A program made the translations under genes and the position numbers. This document shows, piece after piece, positions 21,336 through 32,800 of a stretch of 64,000 nt of DNA. Where the stretch lies: the NCBI RefSeq assembly GCF_022605725.1, contig NC_065551.1:11470001-11534000 (forward strand), written 5' to 3'. Every line of letters starts with the position of its first letter. Position 1 is the first letter of the stretch. The DNA comes from Anthonomus grandis grandis (Eukaryota > Arthropoda > Insecta > Coleoptera > Curculionidae). A model generated the notes under the pieces. It saw nothing but the letters and a program-made list of their open reading frames with translations. It was not told the DNA's origin and ran no database searches.

Positions 21336-22238
21336 TACCGTGTAATTTTCCGAAAATGACTTATCCCAGAGACATGACGCAACAGAATTCAAAATGAAAT
21401 CGAAATGCTAATTAGAAATCATCAGGATTATGAAGTATAAACTGAGCCAGAAGACGAAGCGCTTCTTGTAGAAGGAATGGGTCACAGAAACAGAACAAAC
21501 TGCTCAAGAATAAAAACCCGGACCAAACGAACAAATTCTCTCGAAAATAATATGGTACCTAATGGAATTTAGAAGATCTACGATAGATTATGCCGGCTCC
21601 GACCCGCTTAATAGGCTCACACTACCAACGCTAAGCTCAGCGAAAAAACTTGGAACTATGATAGGTTTACTTACACAATAATTTTAGCAGAGTTTATTGC
21701 AGATACATTAAGCACATATGAACTACACCCGATAATCTAAAGCTTAAGGCAAGAACCCAAAAAAAAAAAACGAAATAGAAAAGAGTACCAAACACCAAGG
21801 TGGGAGAAACGATTACAAAATAAGATTGAGTATATTCGAGGAGATTGGGCAACTAACTCAGAAAACACAGCTGTACAAAGCAATAAAAGAAAATAAGATA
21901 ATACCGACACAATGCAATCAACGCGCCGAGTGAATTAATGAAGAGAGAGAAAGTGTCGCTAATGTCCCTGAAATGAGACATAATCCCTTGACGACCAACG
22001 AAGTCACAAATATTATAAAAAATGCACACAATTGGAAAGCACCAAGACGAGAGAGTACACAATTTCTGGATAAAGAAGTTAGGGTTTACACACAACCGAT
22101 TACCTGAGTTTTTAAGACATACTGATTAATCCTCAATTAATGCCCTTCTTTTTTACACAGGGATCAACTTATCATCTGCCCAAAACGATCTTAATAGACA
22201 GAATCCCGCAAAATACCGTCCTGCTTACCAACGATATA

Positions 22239-23763
22239 CAGGGTGTTTCTTAACCTATACGCATAAACTTGGGAAATTATTGCTAATGATAAATAATGAC
22301 TAATAGTGAAAAAAAAAATTAAGCAAAATATTTTTAGTTTCTGAGATAATTCTTTTTTTTTCACAAAAATGTAATAACTTTATCAGGTGGAATTTTGTTT
22401 TCAAATTAAAAAGTAAACAAATCCGGATGATGCTTATTATGTTTAGTAGTACCTACTTTGCTATCAGTTGCTACAGTTGTGGTTGTATTTCGTTTTTTAT
22501 TAAAATTATGCCGCATAATTTTTCAAATGAGGAACTAATGGACATGTTACTGGCATACGGGGAATCAAGACAAAACAGTGTGGCTGCAGCTAATCTTTAT
22601 GCACAAAGGTTTCCTCATAGGTATCATCCGTCGCGTGAAGCTTTTTTGCGTGTTTCAGCGGGGTAGAGAAACTGGAAATTTGCGGCTGAGGCCAGGGCAA
22701 CATGGTGGAGCCATTAGACCTAGGACGCATTTTAAATCTGGAGAATTTGATTTTAGATATCATCGAAGAGCATCCTGACATAAGCACTAGAACAATTGCA
22801 ACGCAATTTGGATTATCATCAGTCACAGATTGGCGAATTTTAAGGCATGAATTACTGTATCCATTTCACGTCCAAAGGGTACAAGCTTTACTTCCAAGGG
22901 ATCATGCGCCTCGAGTAAACTTTTGCGAGTGGTTGTTACATCACCAGCAGTTAAACCCAAACTTTACCAGGAACATTTTAGCTACGGATGAAGTAATTTT
23001 CACACGCAATGGTATTCACAATTTTCGCAACACGCATTTTTGGGCAGTTGAAAATCCGCATGCCATTCGGCGCACAAACTTTCAACAACGATTTTCAGTA
23101 AATGTGTGGGCTGGAATTGTAAACGGAATACTTATTGGCCCTTTCATTTTGGATAATCGTCTAACTGGTGCTCTTTATTTACAATTCTTGCGACAAAATT
23201 TGCCGGTACTCCTTGAAGAAGTCCCTCTTCACATTAGGCAGAATTTGTGGTTTCTTCACGATGGTGCTTCACCACATTTTGCGCGACCAGTGCGACGGCA
23301 TTTAGATCGAATGTGCCCTAAACGATGGATAGACCGAGGTGGTACAATTGGATGGCCTCCTCAAGCACCCGACCTTGATCCGCTTGACTTTTATTTTTGG
23401 GGCCACCTTAAATCTCTGGTGTATGTAACCGAAGTTGACAATGAACAAGAATTAAGAAATCGGATATTTGCTGCCGCCGAGGAAATTCGACTACAACCTG
23501 GATTAGTAGCTGCTGTCTGCAACTCTTGGATTAGGCGTGCTCAATTATGTATTTGAAAGTCATGGAAATAACTTCGAACAGTTACTATAATAGTTAAATA
23601 AACATTTATTTTGGAGAATTTACGTTTTTTTTAAATTTTAATTAATAAGTCGTTTATCTCCGTAACTAAAACTATTTTACTAAATTTTTTGTTCACTATT
23701 AGTCATTATTTGCCGTCAGCAATAATTTCCCAAGTTTATGCGTATAGATTAAGAAACACCCTG
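22239..23763 (+). mobile_element. Mariner-like (DUF4817) element, near complete, 1525 bp
   Basis: It begins CAGGGTGTTTCTTAA and ends TTAAGAAACACCCTG, with TA on both sides (22237-22238, 23764-23765). Terminal inverted repeats of about 115 bp match with few differences (for example AAACTTGGGAAATTATTGC and its complement). It lies within the RT gene of an R4-like LINE and has the most intact transposase of the window. Confidence 0.92.
22508..23556 (+). pseudogene. Mariner-like transposase, two frameshifts from open
   Basis: The start MPHNFSNEELMDMLLAYGES opens the DUF4817 helix-turn-helix. Near 22650 the frame slips, and it is regained before LNLENLILDIIEEHPDIS at about 22735. A second helix-turn-helix (TIATQFGLSSVTDWRIL) and the YPFHVQRVQ linker follow. 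The catalytic residues are Asp in ATDEVIF, Asp in FLHDGASPHF and Asp in PDLDPLDFYFWG. I count 41 residues between the last two, a DD41D spacing described for rosa-type mariner relatives rather than the DD34D of classical mariner. The tail is WIRRAQLCI. It should cut and paste at TA sites. Confidence 0.85.
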
Positions 23764-25245
23764 TATAAGATTCTTACTTCGTGTATTGCCCAGAGGATCT
23801 ACGAGCATTGCGAACACAGCCAAATTATTGCAGATGAGCAAAAGGGGTGTACAAAGAATGCTATGGGATGAAAAGAGCAACTAATCGTTGACTCTGCGAT
23901 AGGTAGTCAAGCCTATCAAGAAAGAAAAGAAATCTTTTTATGGCTTATATGGGTTATGTAAAGCCTTTGATTCCGTACCTCATAGCTGGCTCAGATACTA
24001 AAAATCTACAAAAATCAATCCACATATAACTCATTTTTTAGATCACGCAATGTCAACGTGGAGTACTATTATGCAACTAAATGAAGCAACCTCCAGTATC
24101 ATGATGCAACCCATCCGAATAAAAAGAGGTATATTTCAAGGAGACGCGCTAAGTTCTCTTTGGGTTTGTCTGGCAACGAACCCTCTATCACGAAGATTAA
24201 ACTCGACTAACTATAGATATTCTATTAAAAACAACAATGACGATATCATTAAAATAAATCTGCTTTATATGTATAATCTAAAACTACTGGTAACAACAAA
24301 CCATCAACTGAACCAAATGCTTAAAATCGTTGATGAATTTTCAACAGACATTAGCATGAATTTTGGGATGGATAAGTGTCGGACTATTAATATCCAAAAA
24401 GGTAAGATTAATACAGGTAATTTTCAGATGGAGAATGGAAACTGGATCCAGTCAATGCAAGTAGGGAAGACTTATAAGTACTCAGGGATTAAACAAGCAC
24501 AAAGAATCGGATCATGAAAGAAGAACTTCTAACAGAATTTCAAAAAGGAATGAGACGGCAAAATCTTCTAAGGCAATTAACACATACGCCTGTGCAGTGC
24601 TGGGCTACTCATTTGGTGTAATTACATGAAGTAGAACGGATATTGTGAACTTACAAAGGAAAATTAGGAGATAGAATAAGGAGAACCCTCCTTACTAAGT
24701 ATAAATACCATCATCCCAGAAGTGCGGTTGAGAGAACCACGATGCGAGTGAGAAAAAGGATTTATTGATCTAGAAAAGCAATTGGACCAACAAATTAATA
24801 ATTTAAAAAATATTTTTTTTAGAAAGTCTGTGGATTCGTCTTCATGCAGCTATTTGCCAAATAGACTGAATTATTATAACTGATGAAACTGAGTAGTAAC
24901 AGACCTCACTTAGTTTTAGTGGATAAGCAACATAAGATCTCTTATCGAAGTGGTTATTCCCAATAATAACAATTTAGTTAAAAAGCACACAGAAAAAATT
25001 TCAAAGTACCACAACTTAGAAGTACGGCTACAGTGGCAATGGCAAATGAATATTGTTAGAACGATACCAATTATAATGTTGACTACGGGAGTCATACCGA
25101 AAAACCTGAAAAGAAGCGTTGAAGAAATAGGTCTCAATCAAAGAACAGGAGAAAGTGGTGCTATTAAATACAGCCCGAATTGTAAGGGAACTTCTGGGAA
25201 CCAACACCATTGATCGTCGGGCCGATACCACCACGGGCTCGATAA

Positions 25246-26760
25246 CCTAGGTAAGGGCCCCCACAGAGCTCATTCCCTTTGATAATGTAAGATAATTAAT
25301 TGATAATGATAAATGCCCAACTGTAAACATTTTTAAGGGTAAACTACAACCAGGTGACTTTCAAACAGAAAACGGTCAGATAATTAATGCTATGGACGAA
25401 GAAGAATCCTACAAATATCTAGGAATAAAGCAGGCGCAAAGAATAGAACTATAAAGAATGAGCTGAGTACTAAGTTCACTACAAGAATGCGACGACTTCT
25501 TAAAACAAGTCTTAACAGCAGAAACTTATTAAAAGCTATTAATACATATGTTCATTAACTTACTCTTTTGGTATTATAGGATGGAGTAAAACGGACATCG
25601 AAAAGTTGCAAGGAAAGGCTAGAATACTCGTAACGAAAGCCAATAAGCATCATCTGCGAGTGCTGTAGAACGAACTACGCTACCTCGACATATGGGAGGA
25701 AGAGGAATGACCGACATAGAGAAGCAGCTAACTCAGCAAATTAGTAACTTGCGTTCGTTTTTCTTATGAAAGGCTGAAATATCACATATTCATCGTGCCG
25801 TATGTGAAGCACACCACTCGCCGTTGGAGCCGTAGGAGCTTGAGCTGCCCATACAACATCGCACCGAGCAAGAAAAAATGCAAGCATGGATGGAAAAATC
25901 AGTACATGATGTTCAACAAGAGTATGTCGACATAGCGGCGTCGAACTACTGGTTGACTACGGGACAGCTTTTCCCCGAAACTGAAGGGTTTTTTGAAGTT
26001 ATCCAACTCAAGTAATACCAACAAGAAATTATTTAAAGTATGTCACTTTTGAAAAACTTTGGACCAACGGAATATAAAGAACGCCATGATCTAGTTGCAA
26101 AGACACTGCATCAAGAGCTCGCAGAAAAACTAAACCGCTTATCGGCAGCCAAGGTACCATATTATAAGTCGGAACCAGTTCTTGAAAATAAGCAACACAA
26201 ATTGTATTGAAATCGCCCTGTACTGACAGACCAACGAGTAAGTAACTATAGGCCTGACCTAATCCCAATCGAAAAAAAGGAAGACAATCCTTATTGATGT
26301 AGCTATCCCCAATAATAACAACTTAAACATAATGAAAAGATTGTTAGGTACAGGGATCTAGAACGCCAGATGCAAAGACAATGGGAAATGAGAGAAGTGT
26401 GGACAGTTCCAATTATTGTGTCAACAACCGGAGTAATACCAAAGAGCCTGATCGAAAACATGAAACTGCTCAACCTTAAGAAAGGCATCTATAAGCTGAT
26501 GTAGAAGTCGAGTCTATTATCCACATCTCGACTAGTTTAAAATACATATCATGTACTTTTAGTATGAGTTTATTATTTGTAAAAACAGAGTCCGATAACA
26601 TGGAAAGGACTCCACCAGAGCTTAATCCTTCTGATAAGTGAACGATCCTCCTTTCCTCAGGAGGAAATGCGATTGCCGTTTGGCATGAAATCTGATAATA
26701 ATAATAAAATAAGTGTTCCGACACATTTTCCTCTTCTAATAGAATGCTTGTCACGGCAAA
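25246..26760 (+). mobile_element. Second R4-like LINE fragment
   Basis: It starts inside RT with CPTVNIFKGKLQPGDF and SYKYLGIKQAQRIE, equivalent to 24370-24510 of the preceding copy. It continues through LHRAVCEAHH, YRPDLIPIE, the DLERQMQRQWEMREVW block and VSTTGVIPKSLIENM to a 3' tail shared with 19120-19200. It is more complete at the 3' end than its neighbour and is joined to it head to tail. All frames are broken. Confidence 0.7.
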
Positions 26761-27598
26761 TAATGTAATTTTGCGATATGATTATAATTACAAATCGTAA
26801 TGAACAAATTATCTAAGCTGGCTTAAAGGAAAAAAAAATTTTGTTTTAAAATTTGGTACAAAACTCTCCATTCTTCTCTTCTGGCCTCTTGTAATACTTT
26901 GAAATATGAAAAATTAATAAAATTGATAGAATCCGACTCGATTTTCATAGCTACCCGTGGATAAATAAAAACCGCTAAATATGTGTCTTGTGGTATACCA
27001 CTAAAAAATTTAAAAAAAATTAAATTTAAAATTATGTTTTATAATCAACTCTTTCTTTAAATTTATCGATAAGTGTTTCTAAAATGCCTTTAATTAATTG
27101 AAATTAAACCTTAATTAAAAATATAACAAGGAAAACCGCCAAATAATATCTAATGGGTTAATAATTATTTGCCACTTATCAATAATAACTGCACGTTGTA
27201 TGTACATTAATCGTATCCGTATTTATCAAGATATAACCATTATCCTAAACTTAGTTCATTGGGTACACTCTGACATACCTATATTATACCAATTCGTTTG
27301 TCACCAGAGGGAGACAATTAAAATATATGGAATTTGACAATTATATCTGTTTTTTTTTTAATTTTAACTGATGCGTATATTAAACCAAATTAAATTAATA
27401 ATAAAAATTTATTGGATCGATTTTTTTACTTCTATTTATATTGAAAAATAAAATAGCAACTGTGATATTTTAATAATTTACTTTGTATTATTTTATCGAG
27501 TTTATAAATTTATATTTAAATAATAGCAAACATAATACGAGCCCTAACAACTATACATTGGGACAAACAAAAATATACATGTAATTTAATTTTTAATA
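26761..27598. other. AT-rich spacer, nothing recognised
   Basis: No coding potential beyond short random frames; several AATAAATT-rich stretches. Confidence 0.4.
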
Positions 27599-27600
27599 TA

Positions 27601-29175
27601 CTTCTATTTTCTAAACTTGCTTTTTTTAATGTAATATTGTTTAAACAGTTAATTAATAACAAAATTGATTCATTAGAAACGCAAACACACAAAATATCTA
27701 TTCTAACACACCAAATTATTTTTAAAAATGCTAATATTGGGTGGCAACCAAATAATGGGACAAACGCGAACTTCAATTTTTAAAATGTAGTAACGTCGCC
27801 CTTAGATTGTATAACTACTTGAATTCTTTTGGGCATTGATTGGACTAAGGCCTTACACTATTCGGGGGTAAATTCATTCCAAATCTGCTCTATTTTGGCC
27901 TTAAGTTCTGGCAATGTTCTTTGAGGGTTGTTCCTTAATGTCTGTTTCATTTTATGCCATACTGTTTCAATGACATTAAGGTCTGGGCTGTTAGAAGGCC
28001 AAGAAAGGCAGTTTATGTGGTGGTCCCCAAACCACTTTTTTGTAGTTTTGGCCGTATGACATGCAGCCCCATCCTGCTGAAATATGTAATTTTCATTAAC
28101 TGTTAATTTCGCGATACTTGGAAGTAGGCTATTTTGTAGAATTTGTTGATATTTTGCAGCATTTACGGTGCCCTCTATAAACTCAAAACACCCTACATCC
28201 TTCAAGTGTCATGCAACCCCAAATCATTATTCCTTTAGAAAACTTTATGGTGCGTTTTAAACAGTCCTTATGGAAAGCCTCATCTTTTGTGCGAATCACA
28301 CGTTTTCGGTAATCACCAACACATCGAATTTTGATTCATCGCTAAAAATTACGCGGGACCAATCTTCTACTGACCCGGACAATTTAGATTTTGCCCATAT
28401 CAGCCTGGCTTTCTTTTGTTTTGCTGTTAAAAGCGGTTTTTCCTTTGCCTATAAGAAAAAATGTATTAAAAAAGTTTGTTGTTTAATGCAAGATCTGCAA
28501 TAACCTTGTAAAACTTCAATCCGCATTTATGAATCCACTTGCGACAATATTCTCTTGACAAATTATGCCCAGTTTCATGATTCCATTCTGCCGTTATCTG
28601 CCGTACCGTATTTCTTCGACCTTTTTTGCATAATTTAACAAGCATTCTTTTATCCCTATCAGAAACTAATTTTGGGCGACCTGGGCTATTCCTTTTCTTA
28701 TGTAAAATTCCTCCAGTTTCCCCATAATGCTTTATTATATTAAACACAGTACTTTTAGGAATATTTAGTTCATCCGCCACTTCACGTATTCTTTTGTTTC
28801 GGGAATAATTTTTAACCACCAACTCGCAAACTTTTGAATTTGTCGAGATACCACGCACCATTTTAATTAATAAAGAAGTGTTAGAGTTACCGAAACTGAC
28901 AGCGAAGCAATTTTAAAATAAACAAATGTGTCTGTCGCCCCTGGCAACATTGTTTATTAATTGTTTTTGCAGTCAACTTGTCTTATCTGGTATCATTTTT
29001 AACTCGTGACTTGATACTGTCCCATTATTTAGTTGCCACCCAATATTAGCATTTTTTAAATAATTTGGTGTGTTAGAATAGATATATTGTGCTTTTGCGT
29101 TCCTAATAAATCGATTTTGTTATTAATTAACTGTTTAAACAATATTACATTAAAAAAAAGTTTAAAAAATAGAAG
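27601..29175 (-). mobile_element. Tc1-like DNA transposon with ~165-bp inverted repeats
   Basis: Ends read CTTCTATTTTCTAAAC on the left and GTTTAAAAAATAGAAG on the right, with TA on both sides (27599-27600, 29176-29177). The inverted repeats reach inward to GGGTGGCAACCAAATAATGGGACA at about 27765 and its complement near 29010. They share the inner blocks AATGCTAATATTGGGTGGC and GTTTAAACAATATTACATT. The 1575-bp size is normal for Tc1-like elements. Confidence 0.85.
27858..28861 (-). pseudogene. Tc1-like transposase (DD34E), frameshifted
   Basis: It starts MVRGISTNSKVCELVVKNY with the paired helix-turn-helix (REVADELNIPKSTVFNII, then RQITAEWNHETGHNLS). The frame shifts near 28470, and the middle (GIMIWGCMTLEG region) is spread over other frames. 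The final frame, from 28205, has IFQQDGAACHTAK and SPDLNVIETVWHKMK. I count 34 residues between that Asp and Glu, the Tc1 signature DD34E. The stop TAG lies at the end of IWNEFTPE. Inactive because of the frameshifts. Confidence 0.85.
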
Positions 29176-29177
29176 TA

Positions 29178-29743
29178 TTATCGTTATTATTGTTAATATT
29201 GTTGTCGTATTATCTAGTTTTGAAATAGCATTACTAGGGTGTTTCTTACAACAATAAGATATTATATTTTTTATAGTTAACTTCATTTGTTTATCAAGTC
29301 ATTTTTAGTAAGGTGAGTAATTAGCATGGCCTCCATATCTTTGGTGTTTGGAAGAAACTGGTTTGTTGCAAAAAAAAGATAATTGAAATTTAATTGAATA
29401 TTGATACAAAAAATCAACAATGTATTTTATAGCTGTTGGATATCACACAAAAATTTCAAAAATGATGGTTCTTTAATAACAAAGATAACGTAAATGCAAT
29501 ATTTACTTTTTCAACATGAGTAACTTGAAAAAAATGGACAGAGGTCAACTGATTATCTACCACAAGAACTGTCTATTATATTACATTTAATACATTTAAA
29601 AAACAATTAGGTTAATGGTAAATGAGAGACAAACTATAGCAAGGACATTAATAAAAGACTTAAATAAAATTAGGAAAAAAGTCAGCTTCGAATCTCTCAC
29701 TTAGAACTTCCGAAATAAATTCATAGATTCAAGCCTTGTGGCC
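29178..29743. other. DLAT 3' flank / 3' UTR side
   Basis: Downstream of the DLAT stop on the minus strand. No clear AATAAA on that strand close to the stop. No other gene seen. Confidence 0.4.
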
Positions 29744-29873
29744 TTACAGAATCATCGCAACGGGATCTTCCATACATTCTTTAAATACTTGAAGCCACCT
29801 GGCGCCAACAGCTCCGTCAACCACTCTGTGGTCGCAGCTTAAAGTAACTGTTAGGAACTGGGCTTCTCTGAAT
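29744..29873 (-). CDS. DLAT: DLAT terminal exon
   Basis: The exon begins after TTTATTTTCAG and encodes [20 protein letters not shown] with the acyltransferase HxxxDG catalytic motif. It ends [10 protein letters not shown] and a stop. Its first two bases complete the Gly codon begun by the exon ending at 52393. Because the catalytic His is here, correct splicing over 22.5 kb is required for enzyme activity. Confidence 0.9.
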
Positions 29874-32800
29874 CTGAAAATAAAAAGAAAACTATAAAAA
29901 TGTGTAAAAATAGGAATTTTTTAATTTATGTAGGAAACTTCATAGATCATATTTTTCAGACCAAGAACCTATAGATCAACATACAGTGTGGGACTCTTAT
30001 AATAATAAGTATAATATTAAGTTTAATAATAAGTTTGCGTATAATAATAAGTTTTGCGTTTGTTCCCACTAGCGCTTTTGCAAAAAAATATTTCCGAAAA
30101 ACGCAAAAACATATCTACTATGACTTTTTGCAGCCTTTAAAAATGTATACAATAGTTATTTATGTAACAAGTATGTAAAATTGTCCTTTTTTTATGAATG
30201 GGCAACTTATCGATTCCCATGAATAAAAAAAGGGATTGTAATACACATGTAACAAAATTTTTTCTACCAGCAAAGAAAACAAATTGCTTTACGCACTAGT
30301 GCGCAAAAAAAATGTTTTTAGACATCAGCGCGTAAAAAGTTTTTAACTGGGATGATGCTACTTGTGGCATCCTTGTTTATGATGTACTTTTCTTTTTGAA
30401 ACAAATTATCCCTTGACTTTAAATTGAAAAAAAAAATTTAGAAGTATGGAAATTAAAAACAAAAGATTGCGACGTTAAATGCGTATTTTGTTTATATTGA
30501 GAAAGTGATCACTAAAAATGTGGGGTCAGGTCAAGTCTGACCCTACATAGCTTTTAATGTGCAATGATACCTCTTATGCCAATATGTACGAATGCTAGTT
30601 TAAAATGGAGGTTGATGGCGCATTTTGATTGTCATAAATTTATTAAAAAATAAAATTTCTTTTTAATTTTTTAAATTAAATTAAAGCATTTCTAGTGCTA
30701 TTACTGTTTAAGTTATATAATGAAAAGTATGAATATGTATTTTTTTTGTAAAACGAGGCCTATCTATTACTTATCAACTGTCCAAAATAAAAATAATTTA
30801 CTTCTTGACAAAGCCCTAAACGATGGTAATAATTTTGTTTCTAAAATTATTCAAATATTAAGCGTAATTAATCAAATTTCACTTCTGATCTTTTTTAGTT
30901 CCTCAATATTTCTGGGTCTTGTGACATAGACCATTAAGTTAAACACCAAAGGTAAAAGTCTAGTTGAGTAAGGTCAGGTGACCTTGGTGGATATCCGATT
31001 GTCACTCTACATCCAATCAACCTATTGCAGAAAATATTTATTTCTCGTAGATTATCCGAATTAATAATGAGGGTGCACCATCTTGCTGAAAGTAGATTCT
31101 TTTGCCAAAAATTAACATTTTCAGTAGGAAATAGTCATTCTGGTATAGATGAAGTTACTTGGACGAGTATAAAAACTAAAAACGTTTAGCACGAGGTTTT
31201 TTCTTTATAAGGCATTGGCGTGCATATAATTTTTGTTTCTCTGGTTTAGTATATACCGGGTGACACAGAAAAATGGGAACACTTAATAACTTTTTTACTT
31301 TTCAAGATAAACAAATGAAATCGTATATCGATAGAATAGTTAGAAGAGCATCTTTTGACATATTCTGTTGTTTTCCACCACTTCCGGTTTAACAGGAAGT
31401 GACACTAACTTTCTTATTTTAACTAGGACACTTGGTATATTATTACGTATTTCGATAGAAAATTATATTCTAAAAACAATGATACTATATTTGCTACCTT
31501 TTGATTTATATTCATAGAAAAAATCGTTTTTTTTTTTTTAAATTTTAAAATAGGGTGCCATGAATGCGTTGGAAGTTTTACTTTTTAATACCGTGATTAC
31601 TTGAATCACGGATAAATAGTTTTCTTTGCATTTTATGACACTGAACAATGAAATTAACTACATATACATAATTTTGCACCCAACATTTTTTACGTTCAAA
31701 AATGCTTACCTATTCGACATCCCTATGCATCTCTTCAGAACTGGATTCGATATTGGCATTAATTATAATTGGATTAATTCGCGGTAAGATGCAGTATTTG
31801 CCTTCTACACTTTTTAACGTGGGATACACAGGTCTTCCATAAATTGGTTTTGTCGATTTCTTCAATGACCGTTCGTATACTGTCTAGCACAGTATTACTC
31901 AAACTTTTTTCGTGACGGAACCCTCTTAAATAACAAAAATTTTAACGGAACCCTAAACTCTAAACTAAATGCAAAAGCAGTTACTATATGTGAATTGTTT
32001 ATTAATAATCATACAAAAAAAGATAGATACAGTAAGTAGTGAGTTAGTAAGCAAATGATAACACTAAGTTCATTTACTGCGAGGCATGTAATTGTTTTTT
32101 TATTCTTCATCAACTGGGTAATGTCAGGCTTGATAGAAGAAAGTTGAATTCTCACGTCTGGTTCGGCATCCAGTCTATTGCGGTATTTTGTTTTTGTAGC
32201 TGTATATGCCGAAAATCCCGTTTCAGACAAATAGGTTGTTAGGAACGACAGAACATTCAAAGCTTCTGTGGCAAGTTGTGGATACTCATCACGAACCCTG
32301 CACCAAAAATCATTTAGTGAAATTGTTTTGAACAATAATTCCATGCTTGTATCCGATGTCATTTCTAGAAATGATTCATAGATCTGATCTGACATATTTT
32401 CAGGCTTCTGCAATTTAGATGAAAAAGGGTTTTGAATCCATGAGTTTATTTTCAGTTTTGCATTCTGTTCTTCAGGAAAGTAAGATTCAAAAGTCCCTTG
32501 CAGATCATTGAGATATTGCACCAATTCAACAAATATTTCATTTTGAAATATTTCTGTATCACTAAGACTATAAATTAAAGGAGAACAACACTAAGACTAT
32601 GGTGACTAAGGAACTCACTTAGCAATAAAAAGCTTTCGATTTCTCTCTTACCAAAACAAGTAATCCAAAAATCTAATTTTCTTTTAAAGGCAGTTATTTT
32701 GTTGTTAGCATTGAAAACTGTTGTCTGATTTCCTTGTAGTGACAGGTTTAATTCGTTAAGTTGTCTAAACATGTCTGCTAAAAATGCTAGTCCAAATAAC

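Larger units (their letters stand above)
21340..25245 (+). mobile_element. R4-like LINE, split by a DNA transposon
   Basis: Left part 21340-22238 and right part 23764-25245 are one element; 22239-23763 is inserted DNA. The left part holds decayed N-terminal coding sequence and the start of RT (NPAKYRP near 22210). The right part has KILTSCIAQRIYEH, AFDSVPHSW (broken), IKRGIFQGDALSSLW and the MYNLKLL block where family members have YxDDLKL. After that come MNFGMDKCRT and the terminal PNNNNLVKKHTEK restriction-like endonuclease region. R4 and relatives carry one ORF with RT followed by this endonuclease. Many stops and frameshifts. Confidence 0.75.

Noticed and set aside
27559..28030. Repeated TGGGACAAAC motifs considered as a CRISPR-like or satellite array
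   Set aside because: They are two copies linked to the Tc1-like inverted repeat; no regular spacing. No CRISPR arrays or bacterial genes occur in the window.
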